64,000 nucleotides of DNA. Origin: JBFLXB01 sp964570625 (GTDB lineage: Bacteria > Nitrospirota > Nitrospiria > 2-01-FULL-66-17). The notes beneath the pieces are model-generated. The model had not been told where the DNA came from. It saw only the letters and a list, made by a program, of their open reading frames with translations, and did no database searches. The stretch covers positions 359,321 to 423,320 of the forward strand of contig CAZMYW010000027.1 of NCBI GenBank assembly GCA_964570625.1, given 5' to 3'. Of the stretch, positions 63,901 through 64,000 are shown piece by piece (the stretch's first letter is position 1; each line of letters opens with the position of its first letter). The position numbers were made by a program, and so were the translations under genes.

Positions 63901-63908
63901 GTCGGCAA
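33957..63908 (-). CDS. Giant multidomain surface protein (FN3 / FG-GAP / Ig-like / novel modules), 5' end unresolved
   Basis: An uninterrupted frame of 9,983 codons. Order from the N-terminus: 18 FN3 domains (first one truncated), a seven-blade FG-GAP propeller, four cadherin/Ig-like repeats, 16 FN3, an unclassified ~195-aa domain, 10 FN3, then four copies of a ~365-aa module separated by 14, 9 and 7 FN3 domains, the last module forming the C-terminus. That is 74 FN3 by my manual count. The composition is Thr/Ala/Gly-rich, nearly Cys-free and acidic, as in secreted adhesins. No signal peptide or C-terminal anchor is seen. The formal start (TTG 63908) is not credible: upstream DNA reads better in another frame. 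A role as adhesin or surface filament is inference. Confidence 0.88.
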   Translation of the reverse strand: MPTHRHRASNQFRSKFPGVSTSKDVTQQRVYRSLTTGGPYTLVTTITNNTTAAFTDTGLANFTAYYYIVRSYDATQESANSNQANATPIDNIAPAAPTTLAAVDHPADQGFSIDLTWAVSLSTDVTQQRIYRSTTSGGPYTLVTTIANNTTAVYTDTGLANFTAYYYIVRAFDATQESANSNQAVATPVDNLPAAAPTALSAVDHPADEGFAIDLAWTVSTSTDVTQQRIYRSTTSGGPYTLVTTIANNTSAAFTDTGLVNGTTYFYVVRAYDATQESANSNQASAVPIDNIAAPPPTGVTAVDHPADQGFALDLTWTPSVSIDVTQQRIYRSTTSGGPYILVTTVGNNTTTAYTDTGLANFTTYYYMIRAFDATQESADSNQASATPVDNIPPNAPTTLSAVDHPLDQGFALDLSWAVSTSIDVTQQRIYRSTTAGGPYALVTTIGNNTTTTYTDGGLANFTTYYYVIRAFDATQESANSNQASATPVDNIPPNAPTALSAVDHPLDQGFALDLSWAVSTSIDVTQQRIYRSTTAGGPYTLVTTFTNNTATAYTDSGLLNGTTYYYVIRAFDATQESANSNQASAVPIDNLGPEAPTGLTAVDHPADQGFALDLSWTASISIDAVQQRLYRSTTTGGPYTLVTTFTNNTTATYTDTGLANFTAYFYVIRAYDGTQESVNSNQASATPIDNIPPNAPTAVTAVDRPNDQGFVINLTWTPSTSTDVTQQRLYRSTVSGGPYTLIQTFAGNTTSSYSDPGLTNGTTYYYIVRAFDATQESANSNQASAVPLDNLAPAGPTGLVAADRPADQGGSLDLSWNANPEADVAGYRLFRSTTNGGPYALVTSALITGTSYTNSGLTNGTAYYYVLRAVDTSNNEGPASNQAQATPLDNTAPAAPTALLATDRPADEGDGLNLAWTASSSNDVTAQRVYRALTTGGPYTLVTALAPGATTYTDTGLVKGTTYFYVVRAFDGAQESPNSNQASAAPIDNLAPTAPTTLTVVDHPNDQGTALDLAWTPSTSTDVAAQRVYRSLSAGGPYVLVTTLAGNTAVTYTDPGLVWGTTYHYVVRAWDGANESGDSNHANGIPLDNVAPDPPSNLTAVDQPGDQGGAIALTWTPNTELDLAGYLVFRSTVSGSGYVQLTPLPVTLSTYTDNTASTGTQYYYVVRAADTRNNVSGPSNEASVIALDNLAPAAPTGLVVADRPADQGDALVLTWAANSDADLAGYIVYRSTAAGGPYLRVTANPIASPTYTDAALSAGVTYFYVIRAEDTHGNEGTASAEASGTPVDNLAPVAPTGLVVTDHPGDEGFALDLAWNANAEIDLAGYRVYRSTTSGGPYTLLTTSGLLTVPAFTDSTVTKNVQYYYVTRAVDIHGNEGASSAQASGIPLDNSAPDPPTNLVVTDVPADQGQALNLAWTPSVSGDVVAQRIYRSTIAGGPYALLTVLLNNAATAHTDTGLTPGVTYYYVVRAFDGTNESGNSNQGQAVPLDNLPPATPTGLAVVDRPADQGDALVISWNANGESDLAGYDLYRATTASGLWTRINPTPITAATYTDLGLTRGTTYYYYLLAVDVNGNESAPSVTVSGVPLDNIAPATPTGLTVTDHPYDAGTALDLEWNANSEADLAGYHVYRALAVGGPYTRVTPSPITGTRYTDTGLTANVTYYYRMTAVDTSANESVQSAPPVSGVPVPDVTPPAQVTNFVATDGEAAQVTLSWTHPADADLAQVVVKRKLGSYPTSHLDGITIYDNQGAVPGRNASFVDGGLRAETYYYAVYSRDAIGNWNDVTTPGANADTGTPVALPFSPIVIELASQADLTANGVAANDQSGFAVANDGDINTDNVFDVAIGAENAGDACAPNPACPRGEVRVVMGGPTLGGILELTAADLVVTGTNPGDHFGTAVANAGDLDSDGFADLVVGARQGDRVYPPPFNTGNEGTVHVFFSRPTFTSPLTADDADLIISGTALSGEAGSYLATDADLNGDGIKDLVIGAPKVSGGNGAAYIVFGRASWASCRTSPCAIDLGTQADVTITGYRFGQFDSAPGAGRVATGGDVNGDSRSDLIIGASGFAPVTTRGTAGAAYVVFGRPTFPLTIDLRTAADITFYGAAIGDQLGSSVAIAGDLDGDGFADMAIGAQQADPAGRTNAGRVYVIKGAPSFAACSVTPCVIDLATASADTVINGIAAGDQLAKAHALDTAGDVNGDGVGDVVIGALFADPGGRTNAGQAYAVFGRNPLPAVIELSTQADVTMNGALPGDAAGYSVSSGGSIKGRACPSGADIVIGADAADPGGRIDAGQTYAVFGPFVDLPPILAVIGDITVSEGTSTAITISACDPNGDPITFTIAPSLAFASFVDNGDGTATLTLNPGFADAGFYTLTVTASDNGVPPLSDSETFTVQVLDVNRPPVLGSIGDLTVTEGTVTDVIITASDPDGGALVIAAQNLPAFAAFTDNGNGTALLRLTPGYADAGVYPGATVSVSDSGDPPLLDSEVFLITVVNANREPVLALIPSPVLDEGGLLDVAISATDADGDAIAFTAINLPAFATLTDHGNGTATLHLAPNYTQAGTYPGVTITATDSGNPILSDSQSITIIVNNVNRAPVLTPIGDLTVSEGSTLVVPITATDPDGDIVTLSAANLPPFASFTPTGNGTGTLTLSPGYLIAGVYNGATIAATDNGVPIRSTNETFRIIVTNTLPAAPTGLTAADRPADEGGAILLAWSANAEGDIAGYHVYRQDATTESFVRITVSPVVGTAYIDGGLTNGVAYDYVIRAVDSANQEGPASAVATATPVDNTAPAAPAALTAAPGSDAAGGTIVLAWAANAEPDVVGYRIYRALQTIGPFAVVNPGPIVPTTYIDTGLINGTTYYYRVTALDGTNESTPSNTASAAPVDRIPPAAPTGVSAADRPSDEGGAVVVSWAASPDVDVAGYHLYRSAISGGVLTRVNVALITATTFTDTGLPNGVAVYYVVRAMDTSGNESADSTEVSAVPLDNLAPAPPTGVSVADHPADQGGALDLSWTSSISTDVTGYHVYRATVSGGPYTRVTVTPVTGVIYTDTGLTNGTTYYYVVRALDSANESADSNQASGAPLDNVPPAAPTGVTAVDRPADQGGVIIVSWSPNGELDLAGYHVYRATASGGPYTRINGPLVVTTQYTDTGLTNGVTYYYLIRAVDTSNNEGAGSAPASAAPVDNGFPIAPTGLTASDRPGDEGGAINLSWSANTEPDLAGYNLYRSTIAGGPYTQLNGALLTGTTALDTAGLSNGTRYYYVVRAVDTTNNESAASLEASAIPVDNVAPAPPSGLTATDRPADAGGAIVLSWSASPSPDVIGYVVLRGTSAGGPFTALTPAVSATTLTDTGLTDGTTYYYRVRAIDGANQSVDSNEASAAPVNDIGAPARPTGLAAADVPADNGGAVLVTWQANTELDLAGYNLYRGTTSGGPYPTLVNPTLLTGTSFTDTGLANGVAVYYVLTAVDTLSNESVPSLQASATPLDNLAPAPPTGLTAVDVPGDQGTALALSWTASTSPDVTGYHVYRATISGGPYTRINPALVSATTYTDQGLTRGTTYYYVVRAVDATQEGANSTQASGVPVDNLAPAAPTSLSATDRPFDEGGAVSLAWTPSIAADVSEQRVYRATVSGGPYTLVTTLANNTTNTHIDVGLTNGTTYYYVVRAFDGVQEGANSTQASAVPLDNTAPPQIVDLSASDGGVAQSTLRWTNPTVPDLAQVRVMRKLGAYPANHTDPTAVVVYDNSAPVPGALLLIVDSGLSPATTYFYAVYSRDQASNWNDATTAGVNADTGTPAAAPDTTPPTAPTGLTAIDRPSDQGGIIDLVWTANTAPDLAGYHVYRALAAAGPYSRVNGPLVIGAAFADTGLTNGTTYFYQVSAVDGSGNESARSATASATPADNLVPVAPTAVSAVDRPADEGGAVDLSWTVSSSADVAIQRVYRSATSGGPYTLIRTITNNTTGSITDTGLTNGTTYYYVVRAFDGTFESVNSNQASAAPIDNLAPAQIINFLASDGDNASSTLTWTNSNATDLAEVLVKRNTGVFPTGHLDVAAVTVYDSTAPVPGALVTFVNSGLINGTLYNYAVYTRDQSGNWNDLTTVGLNADPGFPQNPPTGDTTPPAAPTGVTAADRPVDQGGVVDLSWSANAEPDLAGYNVYRATSSGGFFTRINGALVTGTTFASTGLTNGVTYYYVVRAVDTSGNESTASAEVSAIPLDNLPPAAPTALSAADRPADLGGAVTLNWTLSTAPDVIQHRVYRATTSGGPYSLAGTAVGTATAFVDSGLTDGTTYYYVVRVFDGTFESGNSNQSSAVPRPNAVEYLHQESSAFGAGYQQLRLDVPGTNGDPLFGPTSYQTINLSNEVPGAFFIEAFETQANDPGAAVIPAGSVFRIVLQMDKTTAVAGSGVMYPRAVLARVDSGGGSTTFCVADDATNPGLAALSAATTEYTLNCLNASDVTFAQSDRLWLWTGVRLATSPTLNVSARLWIEGTAGSPPVYQSHVIIPWHETVAPSGVAALTALDHPADGGTAIDLTWTANTSDPDLAGYTVYRATVSGGPYTRVTPYPVFVTSYTDNGLTPGTTYYYVVRSYDTSGNESANSPQASSIAADNLPPAAVTNFVAQGGNGQATLTWTNPTDPALGEVMVRRRTGVYPTSHLDGTAVVVYDSTSPVSGAPVSTVDSGLINGITYYYAVYTRDAFGNWNDATTPSGNADTALPSNTAPASPTGLSAIDQPGDDGGAVALSWTPSATLDVTEQRVYRSTASGGGYSLVTTLAGNATSSYINSGLTNGVTYYFVVRAFNGLFESANSNEASATPVDNLAPQAPTSLTATDRPADSGGAITLGWLPSVSSGVIDQRLYRGTASGGPYTLVTVMPGNATSVYTDTGLIDGTAYYYVIRAFDGVQESGASNEASATPLNNTAVVPPTGVAVVDTPNDTGGSLTLTWTPSTSAGVTEQRMYRSTTTGGPYSLITSFGDNTTATYADTGLTDGTTYYYVLRAWNGSAESANSTEVSAAPADNTPPSNLTAVDQPGDSGGAITLTWTPSPASGMTQQRVYRSTTSGGPYTLVTTIPNNTTTTFTNTGLTNGTTYFYVVRAFNGTTESSNSNQASAVPVDNSALAPPTGVSAADVAGDQGGALTLTWTPSTSGGITQQRIYRSLTTGGPYTLITTIPNNTTTTFTNTGLTNGTTYFYVVRAFNGTTESPNSNQASAIPVDNLAPTAPTGVVAVDTPADQGGALTLTWTPSSATDVTQQRVYRSLTTGGPYTLITTFTNNTTTTFTNTGLTNGTTYFFVLRAFDGTQESTNSLQVTATPIDNLAPAAPTSPTAADVAGDQGGALVLTWTPSTAADVTQQRVYRSLTTGGPYTLITTFTNNTTATVTNTGLANGTTYFYVIRAFDGTQESANSTQVSAVPVDNVVPATPTGLTAADVAGDNGGALNLAWTVSTATDVTQQRVYRSTTSGGPYTLVTTVANNTTNTVTDTGLTSGTTYYYVLRAFDGTQESANSAQASAVPLASTLVRQIIKGTGTTGTGATTVIDFTAGTGGLPLLDLTRTFHVITYRHTATNLHAATFKSSAITSATQLTIYGSSAVTNNVVTFEYTIIELTPTSPSVVQRRTLAIAAGQGGAGTPATDTLPTAVVPGQTMVLNQGHQHNAAETTIGSEELDRVRLVSGTSWEVEIGAAPNTGPQNNRVELVQWDPAFVANVQRGIVPMAAAATSVTVTPPVAVDRTRTLLFVSFRTGTGGATSEPPAETGVFATINAAGNIVIERQVTTGPQLQIAWEVVQFQPGAASVQHLDVPVATGLTTTTATIAAVPTAQTVVLGTVSTPFGHSGAQASSTTVGAVNLAQFTVSLDNATTVRVTRGTGTGTARMGVQIWNLAPGVTPPAAPTAPAAVDVTGDQGGALTLTWVPSTAPGITQQRIYRSLTSGGPYTLVNTITNNTTSSYTDTGLTNGTTYFYVVRAFNGTTESADSSQVSATPLDNVAPSVPTGLSAADVPADGGGALALTWTPSTATDVTQQRVYRSTTSGGPYTLITTVTNNTTAAYTDTGLTNGTTYYYVLRAFDGTQESANSAQASAVPINNTPPAAPTGLSAADVAGDQGGAVALTWTPSTSGGVTQQRVYRSTTSGGPYTLVTTIPNNTTTTATDLGLTNGTSYFYVVRAFNGTLESANSTEASATPVDNLAPAAPTSPTATDVAADQGGALVLTWTPSTATDVAQQRVYRSLTTGGPYTLITTIANNTTTTFTNTGLTNGTAYFFVLRAFDGTQESANSTQVSATPVDNTAPVAPTGVSAADVAGDQGGALTVTWTVSTAPDVTQQRVYRSLTTGGPYTLITTFTNNTTTTFTNTGLLNGTPYFFVVRAFDGTQESANSTQVSAVPVDNLAPAAPTALSAADVPADSGGALALTWTVSSATDVTQQRIYRGTTSGGPYTLVTTVTNNTTTTFTDTGLTNGTTYYYVLRAFDGTQESANSAQASAVPINNTPPAAPTGLSATDVAGDQGGALALSWTPSTSGGITQQRIYRSLTTGGPYTLVSTIPNNTTTTFTNTGLTNGTTYYYVVRAFNGTTESANSNQASAIPVDNLAPATPTGVSAADVAGDQGGALVLTWTPSSATDVTQQRVYRSTTSGGPYTLITTFANNTTATFTNTGLTNGTTYFFVLRAFDGTQESANSAQVSAVPVDNLAPAAPTGPTAADVAGDQGGALVLSWTPSSATDVTQQRIYRSLTTGGPYTLITTFTNNTTATFTNTGLTNGTTYFYVIRAFDGTQESANSTQVSAIPVDNLAPAAPTGLSAADVPADSGGALALTWTVSSATDVTQQRIYRSTTSGGPYTLVTTVTNNTTTTFTDTGLTNGTTYYYVLRAFDGTQESVNSAQASAVPVDNVVPVAPTGLSAADVAGDQGGAVALSWTPSTSGGVTQQRVYRSTTSGGPYTLVTTIPNNTTTTFTNPGLTNGTTYFYVVRAFNGTTESANSNQASASPVDNLTPATPTGVTAADVAGDQGGALVLTWTPSSATDVTQQRVYRSLTTGGPYTLITTIANNTTATFTNTGLANGTAYFFVLRAFDGTQESANSTQVSATPVDNTAPATPTGVTAADVAADQGGALVLTWTPSTATDVTQQRVYRSLTTGGPYTLITTIANNTTTTFTNTGLTNGTPYFFVVRAFDGTQESANSAQVSATAVDNLTPAAPTGLSASDVPADSGGALALTWTVSSATDVTQQRVYRSTTSGGPYTLITTVTNNTTTTYTDTGLTNGTTYYYVVRAFDGTQESANSTQASAVPIAITAVRQIIKGTGTTGTGATTVIDFTAGTGGLPLLDLTRAFHVITYRHTAANTHAATFKSSAITSATQLTIFGSTAVTNTAVPFEYTIIELTPTSPTVVQRRTLAIAAGQGGPGTPATDTLPTAVVPGQTMLLNQGHQHNAAETTIGSEEFDRVRLVSGTSWEVEIGAAPNTGPQNNRVELVQWDPAFVANVQRGLATLGAAATSVTVTPPVAVDRTRTLLFVSFRTGTGGATSEPPAETGLFATLNAANNIQIERQVTTGPALEIAWELVQFQPGVASVQHVDIPVATGLTTTTAAIGAVTPAQTVALGTVSTPFGHSGAQASSTTVGAINVAQFTVSLDNATTVRVTRGTGTGTARIGVQVWNLAPGVTPPAAPTAPAAVDVTGDQGGALTLTWTPSTAPGITQQRVYRSTTSGGPYTLVNTITNNTTSSYTDTGLTNGTTYYYVIRAFNGTTESADSPQVSATPVDNVVPSVPTGLSAADVAGDGGGALILNWIPSASTDVTQQRVYRSTTSGGPYALVTTFANNTTTSYTNTGLTNGTTYYYVLRAFDGTQESTNSTQASAVPIDNTPPAAPTGLSAVDVAGDQGGALNLTWIPSTSGGITQQRVYRSLTSGGPYTLITTFTNNTTSTLTDPGLTNGTTYFYVVRAFNGTTESANSNQASATPVDNLVPAAPTGVTAVDTPSDNGGAITLAWTVSTAPDVTQQRVYRSTTSGGPYTLITTFTNNTTTTFTNTGLTNGTTYFFVVRAFDGTQESANSTQVSATPVDNLTPAAPTGVSAADVAGDQGGALVLTWTPSTATDVTQQRVYRSNTSGGPYTLITTIANNTTTTFTNTGLTNGTTYFFVLRAFDGTQESANSTQVSAAPVDNTAPAAPTGVTAVDTPADSGGAINLTWTVSTSPDVTQQRVYRSTTSGGPYTLITTIANNTTTTFTNSGLTNGTTYFYVIRAFDGTQESVNSAQASAVPIDNTSPAAPTGLSTTDVAGDQGGALSLTWTPSTSGGVTQQRVYRSTTSGGPYTLITTIANNTTTTFTNTGLTNGTAYFFVVRAFNGTTESANSNQASATPVDNLLPAAPTGVTAVDTPSDNGGAINLAWTVSTAPDVTQQRIYRSTTSGGPYTLITTIANNTTTTFINTGLANGTAYFYVVRAFDGTQESANSNQATATPVDNVAPAAPTGLTASDVPADSGGALTLSWAVSTATDVTQQRVYRSTTSGGPYTLVTTFVNNTTNTMTDTGLTNGTTYYYVIRAFDGTQESANSTQASAIPAASTQVRQIIKGTGTTGTGATTVIDFTAGTGGLPLLDLTRAFHVITYRHTASNLHAATFRSSAITSATQLTLFASTAVTNNAVTFEYTIIELTPTSPSVVQRRTLAIATGQGGPGTPVTDTLPTAVVPGQTMLLNQGHSHNAAETTIGSEELDRVRLVSGTSWEVEIGAAPNTGPQNNRVELVQWDPAFVANVQRGIIPMLAAQTSITVTPPVAVDRTRTLLFVSFRTGTGGALSEPPAETGLYATLTAANTILIERQVTTGPQLEIAWEVVQFQPGVASVQHVEVPVATGLTTATAVIGAVTPAQTVVLGTVSTPFGHSGAQASSTTVGAINLAQFTVSLDNATTVRVTRGTGTGTARMGVQVWSFAPAATPPAAPTAPAAIDVTGDQGGALTLTWTPSTAPGITQQRVYRSTTSGGPYTLVTTIPNNTTSSYTDTGLTNGTTYFYVVRAFNGTTESANSPQVSATPADNVAPTVPTSLSAADVPADSGGALALTWTPSAATDVTQQRVYRSTTSGGPYTLITTFTNNTTAAYTDTGLTNGTTYYYVLRAFDGTQESANSAQAAAVPVNNLAPAAPTGVTAADVAGDQGGALSLNWTPSVSGGITQQRVYRSLTTGGPYTLITTIPNNTTATFTNSGLTNGTSYFYVVRAFNGTTESANSNQASATPVDNLAPATPTSPTAADVAADQGGALVLTWTPSTATDVTQQRVYRSLTTGGPYTLITTIANNTTTTFTNTGLANGTAYFFVLRAFDGTQESANSLQVNATPVDNLAPAAPTGVTAADVAGDSGGALVLTWTPSSATDVTQQRVYRSTTSGGPYTLITTFTNNTTTTFTNTGLTNGTTYFFVVRAFDGTQESANSTQVSAVPVDNTAPAAPTGVTVADVAADQGGALALTWTPSIAGGITQQRVYRSTTSGGPYTLITTFNNNTTATFTNTGLTNGTTYFFVVRAFDGTQESANSTQVSAVPVDNVVPAAPTGLTAADVTGDSGGALALTWTPSTATDVTQQRVYRSTTSGGPYTLVTTIPNNTTTTFTDTGLTNGTTYYYVLRAFDGTQESANSAQASAVPFAAVRQIIKGTGTTGTGASTVIDFTSGTGGLPLLDLTRTFHVITHRHTATNLHAATFKSSAITSATQLTIFGSSAVTNNVVTFEYTIVELQPTSPSVVQRRTLAIASGQGGAGTPATDTLPVAVVPSQTMVLNQGHQHNAAETTIGSEELDRVRLVSGTSWEVEIGAAPNSGPQNNRVELVNWDTGVVAGVQRGIVAMAAAATSVTVTPPVAVDRTRTLLFVSFRTGTGGATGEPPSQIGVYATLNAANNILIERQAAGPELQIAWELVQFRPGAVSVQHVEVLVATGLTTTTATIGTVTPARTVVLGTVSTPFGHSGAQASSATDGAINLSQFTVGLDNATTVRVTRGTGTGTARMGVQTWMFAP
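33960..35048 (-). repeat. 365-aa module, copy M4 (C-terminus of the protein)
   Basis: Same start (VRQIIKGTGTTGTGAST) and ends VQTWMFAP followed by the stop codon. It is the most divergent copy (VNWDTGVVAGVQRG, RQAAGPELQIAWELVQFRPG). No membrane anchor or sorting signal follows it. Confidence 0.8.
35051..37145 (-). repeat. FN3 array 6 (7 domains)
   Basis: Seven 100-aa domains with strict 300-bp spacing (35221, 35521, 35821 through 37021). Confidence 0.85.
37150..38246 (-). repeat. 365-aa module, copy M3
   Basis: Same architecture as M1 and M2; ends VQVWSFAPAATPP. Confidence 0.8.
38249..40963 (-). repeat. FN3 array 5 (9 domains)
   Basis: Nine 100-aa domains alternating ADVAGDQGG and VDTPSDNGG sub-types, which suggests amplification of a two-domain unit. 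Confidence 0.8.
40966..42052 (-). repeat. 365-aa module, copy M2
   Basis: Same start (VRQIIKGTGTTGTGATT) and end (VQVWNLAPG) as M1, with scattered substitutions such as FGSTAVTNTAVPFEYT. Confidence 0.8.
42055..46260 (-). repeat. FN3 array 4 (14 near-identical domains, 300-bp period)
   Basis: Fourteen domains of exactly 100 aa. The TQQRVYRS segment recurs at exact 300-bp steps (for example 42541, 42841, 43141, 43441 through 46141). Several neighbours differ by only a few percent. Confidence 0.85.
46264..47354 (-). repeat. 365-aa module, copy M1
   Basis: Begins VRQIIKGTGTTGTGATTVIDF and ends MGVQIWNLAPG. Four internal sub-repeats of ~90 aa can be aligned by their ends: YTIIELTPTSP, VELVQWDP, WEVVQFQPG and VQIWNLAPG. 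No family recognised. Confidence 0.8.
47357..50385 (-). repeat. FN3 array 3 (10 domains)
   Basis: Ten FN3 domains leading into the first 365-aa module. Towards the C-terminal side they become nearly uniform (TAADVAGDQGGALxLTWTPSTxxDVTQQRVYRSLTTGG type), marking the start of the recently amplified part. Confidence 0.8.
50390..50967 (-). other. Unclassified ~195-aa domain between FN3 arrays 2 and 3
   Basis: About residues 4313-4507 (AVEYLHQESSAFGAGYQQL ... VYQSHVIIPWHE). Beta-rich, with MYPRAVLARVDSGGGSTTFCVADD and SDRLWLWTGVRL. It holds two of the few cysteines of the protein (FCVADD and LNCLNASD), possibly one disulfide. I do not recognise the family. It occurs once. Confidence 0.6.
50970..55835 (-). 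repeat. FN3 array 2 (16 domains)
   Basis: The most diverse FN3 set: individual domains differ clearly at protein level, unlike arrays 4-6. Two (PPQIVDLSASDGG and PAQIINFLASDGDN) are the divergent subtype with a VMRKLGAYPANHTD-type insertion. Three domains contain the DLAGYNLYRxT variant instead of DVTQQRVYRS. Confidence 0.8.
55840..57003 (-). other. Four cadherin/Ig-like repeats in the giant protein
   Basis: About residues 2303-2690. Each ~95-aa repeat starts PVLxxIGDLTVxEG, has A(S/T)DPDGDxxx, then DNGNGTATLxLxPGYxxAGxYxxxTVxASDxG, and ends SExFxIxVxNxNR. This is the putative-Ig/cadherin-like class common in bacterial surface proteins. It follows the FG-GAP propeller and precedes FN3 array 2. 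Confidence 0.8.
57003..58500 (-). other. FG-GAP (integrin-alpha-like) seven-blade beta-propeller in the giant protein
   Basis: Seven repeats (about residues 1804-2303) of the form ADLxxxGxxxGDxxGxxVAxAGDLDGDGxADLVIGA. Calcium-loop sequences DLDSDGFAD, DLNGDGIKD, DVNGDSRSD, DLDGDGFAD and DVNGDGVGD are visible. The last blade lacks the DxDxDG loop (GSIKGRACPSGADIVIGA), so it may be the closing blade. Such propellers bind ligands or partner proteins in integrins and bacterial surface proteins. Confidence 0.88.
58500..63857 (-). repeat. FN3 array 1 (18 domains) of the giant protein
   Basis: Domains end with a xxATPVDN-type linker and begin APxAPTGLxAVDHPADQG. The first begins mid-domain at STSKDVTQQRVYRS. 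Seven left-most units are exactly 300 bp apart; later ones diverge in the loops (STDVTQQRIYRS versus NSEADLAGYHVYRA types). The last (PAQVTNFVATDG...) is a distinct FN3 subtype with VVKRKLGSYPTSHLDG, also seen in arrays 2 and 3. Confidence 0.85.
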
Positions 63909-64000
63909 TCCGGCGTGCGCGTCGCTTGAGTTTTTCGTCGGGGGCGGTCTTTTCGGCTTTTTCGATATAGAGGCCGCGCAATTCGGATTCGACGGGCAGC
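63858..64000 (-). other. Coding-like DNA in a different frame at the right edge
   Basis: From the window edge to about 63,860 the minus strand reads best in a frame other than that of the giant protein (ESELRGLYIEKAEKTAPDEK ... VSIKIPW). This charged sequence has no FN3 look except possibly the final VSIKIPW, which could align with the FN3 strand FAIDLTW. It is either a frame-shifted continuation of the same gene or unrelated DNA joined here. Confidence 0.5.

Noticed and set aside
33957..63908. CRISPR array because of regular repeats
   Set aside because: The 300-bp period is in frame, protein-coding FN3 sequence with no short direct repeat/spacer pattern and no cas genes.

Overview
Organism. 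The window is about 62-65% GC, with short intergenic gaps, many 4-8 nt ATGA/GTGA stop/start overlaps and clear sigma70 promoters (TTGAC-N17/18-TATAAT-like). The gene set suggests a Gram-negative, partly anaerobic or microaerophilic bacterium. It includes an MglA/MglB polarity switch, a four-subunit 2-oxoacid:ferredoxin oxidoreductase, an outer-membrane OprP/O-like porin, lipoproteins, RtcB/archease, and LexA with a Bacillus-type SOS box. Nitrospirota or a related deep-branching lineage is my best guess. This is an inference from gene content only.

Left third (1-15,360). The start of lexA and an S1/P1 nuclease lie at the left edge, followed by a universal stress protein and tRNA-Asn. Then come mglA-mglB, a small conserved protein and the por operon (alpha-beta-gamma-delta). 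Next is recR-ybaB-dnaX-SRP RNA-two tRNA-Ser-tadA, a recombination/replication/translation block transcribed right to left. An MFS transporter diverges from tadA. A small lipoprotein, an archaeal-type (DUF120) riboflavin kinase, a decayed transposase, rpsU and a porin follow.

Middle (15,360-30,540). A plus-strand block carries acpS-nnr-unknown membrane protein-tsaE-type 4 uracil-DNA glycosylase, then a HIT hydrolase, a LapA-like protein and mutS. A minus-strand block carries queC-folE-folB-msrA, then a TusA-domain/ABC-ATPase fusion with its permease, archease-rtcB, an EVE-domain protein and a DUF1499 protein. Five copies of a mosaic inverted-repeat element (105-167 bp) sit between genes here and on the left. 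Several copies donate the start codon or ribosome binding site of the next gene.

Right half (30,540-64,000). An essentially uninterrupted 29.95-kb reading frame on the minus strand encodes a protein of at least about 9,980 residues. It has 74 fibronectin type III domains by my count (most exactly 100 aa / 300 bp), a seven-blade FG-GAP propeller, four cadherin/Ig-like repeats, one unclassified ~195-aa domain and four copies of an unrecognised ~365-aa module. The last module copy ends the protein. A BNR-like lipoprotein and a membrane GAF-GGDEF diguanylate cyclase follow directly in the same direction, which suggests a c-di-GMP-linked cell-surface system. The N-terminus is not resolved: the coding frame appears to switch near 63,855.

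Most notable: the giant surface protein and its repeated module, the TusA-ABC fusion, the gene-start-donating repeats, and several promoters placed so that the mRNA would be leaderless (lexA, acpS, MFS).
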